64,000 bases of DNA. Source: Methylobacterium brachythecii (GTDB taxonomy: Bacteria; Pseudomonadota; Alphaproteobacteria; Rhizobiales; Beijerinckiaceae). The position numbers and the translations under genes are program-made. The notes under the pieces are model-generated. The model did not search any database and was not told the DNA's origin. It was given only the letters and a program-made list of their open reading frames with translations. Positions 17,778 through 26,099 of this stretch are shown here, one piece after another; within the stretch, counting starts at the first letter, position 1; each line of letters begins with the position of its first letter. The stretch covers positions 434,001 through 498,000 of the forward strand of contig NZ_JACIDN010000005.1 in NCBI RefSeq assembly GCF_014196345.1, written 5' to 3'.

Positions 17778-19070
17778 ATGGCAAAAGTCAACATCATCGG
17801 CGCGGGGCCTGCCGGCTGCGTAATGGCCTATGCGTTGCTGCGCGACGGCCATCAGGTGACGCTGTATTCAGACCGCTCCCCGGATCAGTGGCTCAATCAT
17901 TCGGCGCCGACGGGAACGGCCTACCTTTGGGGCGAAGTCATCGACATCGAGCGTGAGCTCGGAATGGACTACTGGTCTCATGACATGTTCCGGGGGCATG
18001 GCGTCCTCTTCGATCGTGCCGAGCATGTCGGCGGCCACAGCTCGAAAGTGATGAAAGGACGTTTCGAGTACGGCCGCGAGGGCTGCGGCATCGATCAGCG
18101 CATGCGCGTTCATCGTTGGCTTGAGGACCTCGAAGGCCGAGCCGGGAAGCTGGTCATTGAGAGCGTTACTCCCGAGCGGCTCGACGAGATCGCGCTTGAT
18201 GGCGACGTGACCGTTCTCGCGGCCGGCAAGGCTGACCTCGCCAGAGTCATCCCGAGGGACCCGGCGCGAAGCGAATTCGACAAGCCGCAACGCAACCTCG
18301 CCATGGCGATCGTCCGCAGCAAGTCCGGTCGGCACGTTCGCGAATGGTTTTCCGATCGCTGGGACTACGTGCCCACGAAATTCGACTTCTTTGCCGATGC
18401 CGGCGAATTCTTCTGGGTTCCCTACATGCACAAGACGGCCGGGCACACCTACGCCCTACTGTTCGAAGCGAAGCCCGGCGGCGAGTTCGATCGCTTCAAC
18501 GGCCTGACCTCCGGCGAAGCGGTGACCGAAGCCGCCAAGGACATCATGCGTGAGCATACGCCTTGGGAGCGTCATTTCGCCGACGACGTGGAATACGTCT
18601 CAGAGGATCGCCACGGCTGGCTGACGGGCCGGTTTCCGCCGACTGTCAGGCAGGCCTTCGGTCGGTTGCCATCGGGAGGACTCGTGATGCCCATCGGGGA
18701 CACCGCGATCGCGTTCGATCCGATCTGCGGCCAAGGTGGAAATTTTGCCAATCGCAGTGCCAAGTTCATTGCCGATCAGATAACCTCTCATGGAGATGCC
18801 AAGTTCGACGAAATTTGGATGACGAAAGTAAACTACATGCTCTGGTCAACTTACGGCAAGAACCAGTGCGCCTTCAATAATACGTTCCTTCAAAAGCTTA
18901 GCCCTGCAGCGCAGCTGGTCTTCGATACATGCTGTTCGAACGATGACGCTGGAGACGCCTTCTACTACGCGTTTCCGCATCCGGAAACGCTTGTTCCGGC
19001 GCTGACCGACTGGAACGTGGCGAAGGCCTTTGCTGCGCGTCATGGCTATCCTGTGAGGGAGGCAGCATGA
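17778..19070 (+). CDS. StyA-like FAD-dependent monooxygenase (styrene/indole monooxygenase family)
   Basis: This is the oxygenase component of a two-component flavoprotein monooxygenase (group E), which uses FADH2 supplied by a separate reductase to epoxidise vinyl or indole-type double bonds. The N-terminal FAD motif is GAGPAGCVMAYALLRDGHQV (residues 7-26). LVMPIGDTAIAFDPICGQGG (about 305-324) is the family's second FAD/substrate motif. 430 residues, close to StyA length. AGGAGG lies before the start. It overlaps the flavin reductase gene by 4 bases. The substrate is not predictable; cluster context suggests an N-heterocycle. Confidence 0.88.
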   Translation: MAKVNIIGAGPAGCVMAYALLRDGHQVTLYSDRSPDQWLNHSAPTGTAYLWGEVIDIERELGMDYWSHDMFRGHGVLFDRAEHVGGHSSKVMKGRFEYGREGCGIDQRMRVHRWLEDLEGRAGKLVIESVTPERLDEIALDGDVTVLAAGKADLARVIPRDPARSEFDKPQRNLAMAIVRSKSGRHVREWFSDRWDYVPTKFDFFADAGEFFWVPYMHKTAGHTYALLFEAKPGGEFDRFNGLTSGEAVTEAAKDIMREHTPWERHFADDVEYVSEDRHGWLTGRFPPTVRQAFGRLPSGGLVMPIGDTAIAFDPICGQGGNFANRSAKFIADQITSHGDAKFDEIWMTKVNYMLWSTYGKNQCAFNNTFLQKLSPAAQLVFDTCCSNDDAGDAFYYAFPHPETLVPALTDWNVAKAFAARHGYPVREAA

Positions 19071-19573
19071 CGACGACCGGCTCCGACCTCTCTTTCCGCG
19101 AGGCGATGTCGTGCCTTGGGGCGGCGGTGAACGTCGTGACCTCGGCCGGGTCGGCAGGGCGGCTCGGCTTTACCGCGACGGCTGTTTGCAGCGTAAGTGA
19201 CCAGCCTCCCACGCTGATCGTGTGCATGAACCGCAGCAGTGCGCAAAACGAGGGTGTCAAATCCAACGGCGTTCTTTGCGTGAACACGCTCTCTCACGAG
19301 CAACAGGACCTTGGAGCCGTCTTCGCCGGGATGACACAGGCAAGAAGCGAGGAACGCTTTCTCGGAGCGAGTTGGAGCACTCTTGCCACGGGTGCTCCAG
19401 TGCTTCATGGCTCCCTCGCCTCGTTCGATTGCGAGATCGAACGTGTCATTGAGGTTGGGACGCACAGCGTTTTTGTGTGCTCCGTCCTGGACGTTGCAAC
19501 CAACCGGACCGGGGAGTCGCTCGTCTATTTCCGTCGACGATACTGCGCGACGCAGGGCTTCGACGGATCCTAG
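19067..19573 (+). CDS. Flavin reductase (HpaC/StyB family), monooxygenase partner
   Basis: This small NAD(P)H:flavin oxidoreductase of 168 residues would supply reduced FAD to the StyA-like oxygenase encoded just before it (ATGA overlap). The family pattern is visible in GAAVNVVTSAG, GFTATAVCSVSDQPPTLIVC and SNGVLCVNTLS. The stop is TAG at 19571-19573, and the GntR gene begins 25 bases later. Confidence 0.9.
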   Translation: MTTTGSDLSFREAMSCLGAAVNVVTSAGSAGRLGFTATAVCSVSDQPPTLIVCMNRSSAQNEGVKSNGVLCVNTLSHEQQDLGAVFAGMTQARSEERFLGASWSTLATGAPVLHGSLASFDCEIERVIEVGTHSVFVCSVLDVATNRTGESLVYFRRRYCATQGFDGS

Positions 19574-19598
19574 CGCGGATACGGGAGTCGAATGGGTC

Positions 19599-20306
19599 AT
19601 GGGGAGCGTCGGACGGATAAGAGGCCAGACCGAAAAGCTCATCCGGCGATCCATTCTGCAGGCGATCTTCGAACAGCGCATGCCGCCGGGCGCACGGCTG
19701 ACCGAGGACGCCCTCGCGGATACCTTTGAAGTAAGCAGGACGATCATTCGGCAGGTGATCGCACGGCTCGCTCAAGACGGAATCCTGATCAAGGATTCCA
19801 GCGGAGCGACGCATATTGCCTCTCCCTCGCGGCAGGAAGCAAAGCAGATCCTCGATGTGCGACGCATGATCGAGCCGAAAGTTGTCCGGACGCTCGCCGA
19901 CAGGGCGGCCGATTTGTCCTTCGCCGATTTGCAGGCTCACCTGGAGGCGGAAGACAAGGCACGGAAACAGAACGACCGCGGCGGCCTGGTTCGCCTTACC
20001 GGCGAGTTTCACCTTCTTCTGGTTCAGCACACGCAAAACGCGATCCTGGTTCGCCTCATGACCGAGCTGCAGGCCCTGATCTGCCTGGCGATACTTCTGT
20101 ACGCGTCGGGGGAGGATGCGTGCCCCGAGGACGAACATCGCCGGATCGTCGACGCGATACGAGCTGGTGACGGAGCCCGTGCCGAGCACCTGATGCTGCA
20201 CCACCTCGATCACATCGAAAGAGATCTGAAGCTCGACGACCTGAGGCCGGACGTTCAGATTGAGAGCGCCTTGACGTGGCTGAGCGGCCGACGTTCCGGA
20301 GACTGA
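19599..20306 (+). CDS. GntR-family transcriptional regulator, FCD (FadR) subfamily
   Basis: This DNA-binding regulator of 235 residues has an N-terminal winged helix (RLTEDALADTFEVSRTIIRQ, about 34-53) and an all-helical FCD ligand domain with the metal-binding His/Asp pattern (EFHLLLVQH, then ILYASGEDACPEDEH, then LMLHHLDHIERDL). The frame is open further upstream, but the helix-turn-helix and the preceding stop of the reductase gene place the start at ATG 19599. It is the last gene of the monooxygenase string and the only dedicated regulator in the island, so it is the best candidate to bind the GTATAC-type palindromes at 4263, 13003 and 20732. Confidence 0.9.
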   Translation: MGSVGRIRGQTEKLIRRSILQAIFEQRMPPGARLTEDALADTFEVSRTIIRQVIARLAQDGILIKDSSGATHIASPSRQEAKQILDVRRMIEPKVVRTLADRAADLSFADLQAHLEAEDKARKQNDRGGLVRLTGEFHLLLVQHTQNAILVRLMTELQALICLAILLYASGEDACPEDEHRRIVDAIRAGDGARAEHLMLHHLDHIERDLKLDDLRPDVQIESALTWLSGRRSGD

Positions 20307-20708
20307 ACCTTTTCAGCACCAGCGCGCCCTTGCGATAGCCCGGAAGCTTTCGTGGAACGACTGTTAAAATAACAGGTCTGAAATAGCGGACCGCCGGCAG
20401 ATTGGACTGCGCCGATCCTAAGCAGCAAAGCCCAAGCTTTCCGCCGCGTGCTTGTTCTTTGGGCCGTCGAAGTGCCACGGCGACCGATGAAGTTATGACC
20501 GGCCCTTCGCAAGCGTCGTAGAGAAGCGGCCGGTTCTGCCGCCGACCTGATTTGGGTGACATCCCTATAGACGCAGGTCCGTCATTCGCCTCCAGCCGAA
20601 GCCGAATTCTCGCGAACCACCGGCAGCGAGCGGCCTCAAGCGTCTCGCTTCTTCATTCAAGCACTTCGGACAAGCTTAGATATACAGTCACTGTTACATT
20701 CCTACCAC
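20307..20708. other. Intergenic region before the porin gene
   Basis: No gene is supported here. It contains an inverted repeat CTGTTA-AAA-TAACAG at 20361-20375 and a second, ACAGTCACTGT, at 20684-20694, about 15 bases upstream of the -24/-12 promoter. Either could be an activator or integration-host-factor region for sigma-54 transcription, but nothing in the sequence proves this. Confidence 0.4.
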
Positions 20709-20723
20709 TGGCACGCTCATTGC
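20709..20723 (+). promoter_or_regulatory. Candidate sigma-54 promoter of the porin gene
   Basis: TGGCACGCTCATTGC fits the -24/-12 consensus (TGGCACG-N4-TTGC) exactly. It lies about 90 bases before the porin start codon and 8 bases before the TTGTATACAA palindrome. Confidence 0.7.
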
Positions 20724-20731
20724 ATCCGTGT

Positions 20732-20741
20732 TTGTATACAA
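20732..20741. promoter_or_regulatory. TTGTATACAA palindrome, candidate GntR operator
   Basis: This is a perfect 10-bp palindrome located at the predicted transcription start of the -24/-12 promoter, placed as in the TorT-like gene promoter. TTGTATACAA-type sequences are common targets of FCD-type GntR regulators. It probably controls the porin together with the island. Confidence 0.6.
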
Positions 20742-20810
20742 CATCGCGTCCAAAGAAGATGCATCGTGGATGCGATGAAAACAGGATTTCAAATCAGAAA
20801 GGGGCGAGCT

Positions 20811-22328
20811 ATGCCGTTACGCGTGACATTGATTACGAGTGTTTTCCTGAGCTTCGCCATTGCGAGCGCCGCAGCTCAGGGCAACGAAACGACCGGGTCG
20901 ACCGGAGAAAAAGAAACACAAACGCGGTCACGCGGCACATCGGCCGGTAAGCCTTCTCCGAGACGTTACACGAAACTCAAGAAGGCGCCGCCGACCTCTC
21001 AAGGAATTCCCGGGGCGACTACCGCCGTTGGCATTGCTCGCAACCAAGGTCAGACGGCCGCTGCATCAGCTTTGCGGCCGGGAACATTGGAATTCGGAAA
21101 CGGCATCACGATGTTTCTGAATTATACCGGCGAAGTTGCCGGCAATCCTGTGGGTGGTATCAGGCAGGGGTCGGCCTATGCCGGCCAAATCTTCTTCGGA
21201 ATAGACGGCAATCTTGAGCAACTCGCTGGCATCGAAGGCGGCTCGGCTCATGTCGTGGTGACCCAGCGTCATGGCCGGGATCTAACAAGCGATTATATCG
21301 GCAGCAACACTTCTGTTCAGGAAGTCTTCGGCGGCGGCCAGACCGCTCGACTGTCCCTGCTCAGCTACGAGCAAAAGCTGTTCGATAATCATTTCGATGT
21401 TGAAGTTGGACGCTTGCCCGCCCAAGGATCATTCTTTTCATCGCCCGTATACTGTAATTTCCAAAATAACGGTATCTGTGGATCGCCCACTTTTGTGTTC
21501 AAGGATAGCAATTTCACCTATTTTCCGGTTTCTACTTGGGGAGCACACGCTAAATTTTGGCTGGATGACGACTTCAAGTACTTCCTTCACGTGGGCGCAT
21601 ATGAGGTCAATCCTCGCACGCAGCTGCCAACCGACAACGGTATTGATTGGTCGACGAAGGGCGCGACCGGATTCCATGTGCCGATCGAACTTGGCTACAG
21701 CACAACCTTTGCGAATGATGCTTATCCTCGGAACTACGGGATCGGCGCTGTGATCGACCAGTCGCATTATTCCGACCCGATTCTGGACACGGCCGGCAGC
21801 CGCACGCTGTTCAGCGGATTGGATCCGCTGACCCGATTTGGACGCTCTTTCATATTTGCACGCTTCGATCAGATGATCTGGCGGCCCGATCTTACCGCAC
21901 CTCAAGGTCTCACGGTTTTCGGCTTGGCTATGAAGGGTACGGGCGGGCGACAAATTGAGGACTACTATCTCGCCGCCGGCTTGGTCCAGACCGGCACGTT
22001 CGACGCCAGACCCTACGATACTGTCGCGGCAATGTTCTCACTGCAAAAGTTTTCCTCGCTCGGCTTGGCCGATGTTCGCGCTGCCCGTACGTCGCTCGGC
22101 CTGGACAGCGCGGATGTTGCAACGACGCAGTACATGCTCGAAGTCAATTATGGTATTCAGCTTACTCCAGCCATAAGAATTACGCCTAACCTCCAGTACA
22201 TAGTAAATCCCGACCAGACCCGATACCCATTCCGTGCAAAATCAATTCCTAATGCCTTTGTCATCGGAACAAAGCTTTCTGTGGATCTATTCACTTTGGC
22301 AGGATTGGCAAAAGGTATCGGCCAGTAA
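20811..22328 (+). CDS. OprB-family carbohydrate-selective outer-membrane porin
   Basis: This outer-membrane beta-barrel is for sugar-like solutes. The start at 20811 has an AAAGGGG ribosome site and gives a signal peptide (PLRVTLITSVFLSFAIASAA, cut after AAAQ). A 60-residue basic, Pro/Ser/Thr-rich linker follows before the OprB barrel (SAYAGQIFFGIDGNLEQLAG; AHAKFWLDDDFKYFLHVGAY; YGIQLTPAIRITPNLQYIVN). 505 residues. Its promoter matches that of the TorT-like gene, so it likely admits the island's substrate through the outer membrane. Upstream alternative starts (20766, 20775) are less likely. Confidence 0.87.
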   Translation: MPLRVTLITSVFLSFAIASAAAQGNETTGSTGEKETQTRSRGTSAGKPSPRRYTKLKKAPPTSQGIPGATTAVGIARNQGQTAAASALRPGTLEFGNGITMFLNYTGEVAGNPVGGIRQGSAYAGQIFFGIDGNLEQLAGIEGGSAHVVVTQRHGRDLTSDYIGSNTSVQEVFGGGQTARLSLLSYEQKLFDNHFDVEVGRLPAQGSFFSSPVYCNFQNNGICGSPTFVFKDSNFTYFPVSTWGAHAKFWLDDDFKYFLHVGAYEVNPRTQLPTDNGIDWSTKGATGFHVPIELGYSTTFANDAYPRNYGIGAVIDQSHYSDPILDTAGSRTLFSGLDPLTRFGRSFIFARFDQMIWRPDLTAPQGLTVFGLAMKGTGGRQIEDYYLAAGLVQTGTFDARPYDTVAAMFSLQKFSSLGLADVRAARTSLGLDSADVATTQYMLEVNYGIQLTPAIRITPNLQYIVNPDQTRYPFRAKSIPNAFVIGTKLSVDLFTLAGLAKGIGQ

Positions 22329-22337
22329 AGATAGATC

Positions 22338-22362
22338 GTGGCGGGTGAAAAACACCCGTCAC
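22338..22362 (+). terminator. Hairpin after the porin gene
   Basis: GTGGCGGGTG (22338-22347), an AAAAA loop and CACCCGTCAC (22353-22362) form a 10-bp stem with one G-T pair. No long T run follows directly, so termination strength is uncertain, but it sits 10 bases after the stop codon. Confidence 0.55.
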
Positions 22363-23352
22363 GCATTCAACAAATCTGATTAAAAAAATAATCAATAAAT
22401 TTTTTATAGGCGAAGTTCTACTTGTGAAGCGCGCTCCTTTTTCAACGCAAAGCCGCCGTCCATGCGGTTTCTTGGCGCTTGCGTCCGCAAGATACGTCAC
22501 GTTGCATTCACTAGCGCCTCGCGATGCATCAAAGACCAAATTGCTCGCGGCGGCAGCCCTCTGGCTCCAGACATAAACTGGGGTCGGCGGCGCAATACAC
22601 GTTCGCGCTCAGAAAGTCATCCAATTGTTAGTCGTTGGTCTAGATATTGTAGGTGTGCCGTGAGGTACCCATTACTGTTGGCCTGCTTACTTTCTTCCCG
22701 AGACTGGACCTCTGATGCCGAGGAGATGATCCCAGCAGAAATTCCCACAAACCGGCAAGGCGCATCGACAAAGCCGGAGATTGCAATTCAGGAGATCAAC
22801 CGAGTCTCGGCTGCCGGCGCGCGCTTTGGGTGGGTGCTGGCCGATGCCGGGCACGACTACAGTGAAGTGTTCCGTCATGCTTTAAGTGAACGCCGTCCTC
22901 CGTGGGCATTCCGGCTTTCGCGACGCCAGAACTTGCATCCGCCTCAACTCAACCTGATCCTCGCTGTCGCCAAAATATTCGCCGCTTTGCTTGCTCGAGA
23001 TTAAGTTCGTAGCTAGCTTCGCGCTACGAAAAAGTGCTACAATCGTGCTACGCGGTCGACGAAAAAGCTCTGCAAATTCAATCTTTTGAACATATGCGCG
23101 CCGAATCCTTTCGGGCGCGCCATTTCCACACAGAAGTGCGAACTCCGGTACACTGTGCGCGCCGCCTGACATGACGGTGTGTAAGTTCGATTCGTCTCCG
23201 GCGGCTTTGCTGACGTCGACTCGCGATACATGCACCCACTACGCAAGCCGCCGGCCGGTCCACTCCGTGCCGTGGCGATGAGCGATGCTGGCGGATATCC
23301 GAAGGATCGAGCGTCCGGCCGATGCCAAGAGCGATCCGAAGACGAGCGGTGA
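22363..23352. other. Gene-poor segment with transposase remnant
   Basis: Apart from the IS701-like remnant at 22690-22935, no gene is supported. An inverted repeat (TTCGTAGC 23006-23013, GCTACGAA 23033-23040) follows the remnant and may be part of an old element end. Confidence 0.5.
22690..22935 (+). pseudogene. IS701-family transposase remnant
   Basis: A short frame reads DWTSDAEEMIPAEIPTNRQ, then TKPEIAIQEINRVSAAGARF, then GWVLADAGHDYSEVFRHAL, then ERRPPWAFRLSRRQN. This matches the central DDE region of IS701-type transposases, where an Asp follows VLAD and the usual text is TKPELA..EI...AGVRFG.VLADAGYG. Both the N- and C-terminal parts of a roughly 400-residue protein are absent, so it is a dead fragment. 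It marks the right boundary of the catabolic island. Confidence 0.6.
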
Positions 23353-24810
23353 TCAGCCGACGGCCGAGCACCAGTATTTCGTCTCGATATATTCTTCGAT
23401 GCCGTATTTGGAGCCTTCGCGTCCCATTCCCGACTGCTTCATGCCGCCGAAGGGCGCGACTTCGTTGGAGATGACCCCGGTGTTGTGGCCAACGATCCCG
23501 TATTCGAGCGCTTCCGCGACGCGCCAGGCCCGGCGGCCGTTCTCGGTGTAGAAATACGAGGCGAGGCCGAATTCGGTGTCGTTCGCTAGCCGCACGACCT
23601 CCTCTTCGGTCTCGAACCGGAAGAGCGGAGCGACCGGGCCGAAGGTTTCTTCGCGCGCGATCCGCATGGATTGCGTGACGCCGACGAGGACGGTCGGCTC
23701 GAAGAACAGGCTGCCCGCGCCGCTGCGACGGCCTCCGACGAGAGATTCGGCCCCTTCGGCAAGCGCATCGGCGACATGGTCCTCGACCTTGCGGATCGCG
23801 GCCTCGTCGATCAGCGGCCCGATCAGCACACCTTCCCGGGTGCCCGGTCCGACCGTCAGGCCGGCGACGCGGTCCGCGAGCTTGCGGGCAAAAGCGTCGT
23901 AGACCCCCGACTGGACGTAGAGCCGGTTCGCGCAGACGCAGGTCTGGCCGGCATTCCGAAATTTGGACGCGATGGCCCCCTCGACCGCCGCGTCGAGATC
24001 GGCGTCGTCGAAGACGATGAAGGGCGCGTTGCCGCCGAGTTCGAGCGACAGGCGTTTGATGGTGGGCGCACATTGCGCCATCAGCAGCCGCCCGACCTTC
24101 GTCGAGCCGGTGAAGGATAGCTTGCGAACCCGATCGCTCGCGGTCAGGACGCCACCGACGACCTCGGCCGGCCCCGTGACCACCTGGAGAACGCCGGCGG
24201 GGATCCCCGCCTGCACCGCGAGATCCGCGATCGCCAATGCCGTCAGCGGCGTCTGGTCGGCCGGTTTGACGATGATGGTGCAGCCGGCAGCGAGAGCGGC
24301 CCCCCCCTTTCGGGTGATCATCGCTGCGGGGAAATTCCAGGGCGTGATGGCGGCGCAGACGCCGACGGGCTGCTTCAGAACCAGGATGCGCTTGTCGGCC
24401 TGCGGCGCGGGGATGATGTCCCCGTAGACCCGCTTGGCCTCCTCGGCGAACCATTCGATGAAAGAGGCCGCGTAGATGACCTCCCCACGGGCCTCGGCCA
24501 GGGGCTTGCCCTGCTCGGCGGTCATGATCGCTGCGAGGTCGTCGGCGTTCGCGACGATCAGATCGCGCCAGGAGCGAAGCTTCGCGGATCGCTCGCTCGC
24601 GGCGGTCTTCGACCAGATCCTGAAGGCCCGCTCGGCCGCATCGACGGCCATCTCGATATCCTCGCTCGCCAGCGAAGGGACACGCGCGACGACCGAGCCG
24701 TCAGCGGGACTGGTCACGACGATCGTGTCGCGGCCTTCCGGGGCGTACCATTGCCCGTCGACGAGACAGGCTTCACGCAGCAGGCCGGGTGCAGTCAGGT
24801 CCAACGCCAT
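23353..24810 (-). CDS. gabD: Succinate-semialdehyde dehydrogenase-like aldehyde dehydrogenase
   Basis: This is an NAD(P)-dependent aldehyde dehydrogenase of 485 residues. It shows ITPWNFPAAMITRK, FTGSTKVG (coenzyme site), the catalytic Glu in LELGGNAPFIVFDDADLD and the catalytic Cys in NAGQTCVCANRLYV; the CVC arrangement is typical of GabD. It would oxidise succinate semialdehyde or a similar omega-semialdehyde to the acid. It is divergent from an IclR regulator gene, with a strong inverted repeat between them. Related glutarate- or malonate-semialdehyde activities are possible. Confidence 0.9.
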   Translation of the reverse strand: MALDLTAPGLLREACLVDGQWYAPEGRDTIVVTSPADGSVVARVPSLASEDIEMAVDAAERAFRIWSKTAASERSAKLRSWRDLIVANADDLAAIMTAEQGKPLAEARGEVIYAASFIEWFAEEAKRVYGDIIPAPQADKRILVLKQPVGVCAAITPWNFPAAMITRKGGAALAAGCTIIVKPADQTPLTALAIADLAVQAGIPAGVLQVVTGPAEVVGGVLTASDRVRKLSFTGSTKVGRLLMAQCAPTIKRLSLELGGNAPFIVFDDADLDAAVEGAIASKFRNAGQTCVCANRLYVQSGVYDAFARKLADRVAGLTVGPGTREGVLIGPLIDEAAIRKVEDHVADALAEGAESLVGGRRSGAGSLFFEPTVLVGVTQSMRIAREETFGPVAPLFRFETEEEVVRLANDTEFGLASYFYTENGRRAWRVAEALEYGIVGHNTGVISNEVAPFGGMKQSGMGREGSKYGIEEYIETKYWCSAVG

Positions 24811-24830
24811 CTCCTGAACTCGCTTGTCTT

Positions 24831-24864
24831 GTTCAATTAGCTGAACTATATTTTGCTAATTGAA
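24831..24864. promoter_or_regulatory. Inverted-repeat operator between gabD-like gene and IclR gene
   Basis: TTCAATTAGC (24832-24841) and GCTAATTGAA (24855-24864) are perfect 10-base inverted repeats around a 13-base spacer. A nested repeat GTTCA-N6-TGAAC spans 24831-24846. The AT-rich site lies in the 89-base divergent gap, so the adjacent IclR protein probably binds here and controls both directions. Confidence 0.7.
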
Positions 24865-24899
24865 CTTATCCTTCGCTCATTGAGAGGTCAACGCGATCC

Positions 24900-25685
24900 A
24901 TGGACGACGACGCACACCGATCCGGTGGCGAGAGCGTGCCCGCGCTCCGTCGGGCCGTTCGGATCCTCGACTTGGTCTGTACGACCGAGACCGAGCCGAG
25001 TGCGGCGGACCTCGCCCGGGCGATCGGCATCCCGAAGAGCACAGCTCACGGCCTGCTCTCGGCGATGGTCGATCTCGGGCTTCTCGCGCGATCGAACGAG
25101 GGAGCATTCCGCCTCGGACCTCACCCAATGCGCTGGGCGAACGGATTCCTCGCGCGACAGGACATCGTCGCGGAATTCCAGCGTCACTTCATGGAAAAGG
25201 CGGACCGCGCCGAGCATACGGTCACCCTCACGGTGCTGGACGGCCGCGAGGTCGTCTATCTCGGCTGCCACAACAGCGATAAGCCGCTCGGCTTCACCTT
25301 CCGGATCGGGATGCGCCTGCCGGCCGTCTTCACCGCGACGGGCAAGGCTCAGCTCGAGGCATGGCCTGACCCACAGCTCGAACGGCTCCTCGAACAGGGT
25401 TGGCCAAAACCCATGACGCGGGCGAGCGTCCGCAGCCTCACTGAGCTTCGGACCGAATTCGCGGAGATCCGGGAGCGCGGCTACTCCATCGACAACGGTC
25501 AGATCCGCGAGGGGATGATCTGCCTCGGCGCGGCGATCCGGGACCATTCAGGTAAGCCGATCGGCGGCGTCGCCATCAGCTTGATGGAGAGCGAGGCGCT
25601 GCCCGACGTGCTCGGCCGGCTCGGAACCGAACTGCGGCAATCGGCCGACGCGATCTCCCGACGGCTCGGTGCCGACCCGGGTTGA
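24900..25685 (+). CDS. IclR-family transcriptional regulator
   Basis: This regulator of 261 residues has an N-terminal winged helix (ALRRAVRILDLVCTTETEPS, then DLARAIGIPKSTAHGLLSAM) and a C-terminal IclR effector domain (RLPAVFTATGKAQLEAW; RERGYSIDNGQIREGMICLG). It is divergent from the semialdehyde dehydrogenase gene and likely controls it in response to a small acid. Normal length. Confidence 0.92.
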   Translation: MDDDAHRSGGESVPALRRAVRILDLVCTTETEPSAADLARAIGIPKSTAHGLLSAMVDLGLLARSNEGAFRLGPHPMRWANGFLARQDIVAEFQRHFMEKADRAEHTVTLTVLDGREVVYLGCHNSDKPLGFTFRIGMRLPAVFTATGKAQLEAWPDPQLERLLEQGWPKPMTRASVRSLTELRTEFAEIRERGYSIDNGQIREGMICLGAAIRDHSGKPIGGVAISLMESEALPDVLGRLGTELRQSADAISRRLGADPG

Positions 25686-26099
25686 GCGGTTTGGCGGCCG
25701 CATCGCCCGGCTGGCGGCACCCGGCAACGATCGAGCCATGCCAGCCGAAGGCAATCGTTAAACGATCGATCACAAAGCCATGTTCGCCACGCATACGAGC
25801 GACGCCGACAACCCGATTGCTGCAGCGCAAGATCGAGCTCATTTTATGTTGCGTCGCAACCGGCGGCCTCGCCGCCTCACGTGAATCGCATTGCCATGAA
25901 CGTTGCTGCTGCACTCCAGGCTGCCTCCGTCCCGACTTCGCGCAAGGCCGGCAACGGCTTCTTCGCCGAGATGATCGCCGCATGGCTCGCCCATCACCGT
26001 CGTGTCTTCGAGGCCGGCGGCTTCCGCCACTAAGGCTCAGGTCGACCTCGAGGGCCCGATCCGCTTCGGTAAAGCGGATCGGATCGTCGGCATGGCGGC
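25686..26099. other. Intergenic region between iclR and the DapA-family gene
   Basis: The only supported content is a 45-residue reading frame at 25896-26033. No clear promoter or terminator was recognised. Confidence 0.4.
25896..26033 (+). CDS. Small hypothetical protein, 45 aa
   Basis: The frame from ATG 25896 to TAA encodes a short basic protein ending FFAEMIAAWLAHHRRVFEAG and then GFRH. The Trp followed by a His/Arg-rich helix resembles very small DUF1127-like proteins of alphaproteobacteria. No good ribosome site is visible. It may be a chance frame. Confidence 0.35.
   Translation: MNVAAALQAASVPTSRKAGNGFFAEMIAAWLAHHRRVFEAGGFRH

Noticed and set aside
23078..24454. 458-residue frame overlapping the GabD-like gene on the same strand
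   Set aside because: Arg/Gly-rich shadow; the GabD frame has all catalytic motifs.
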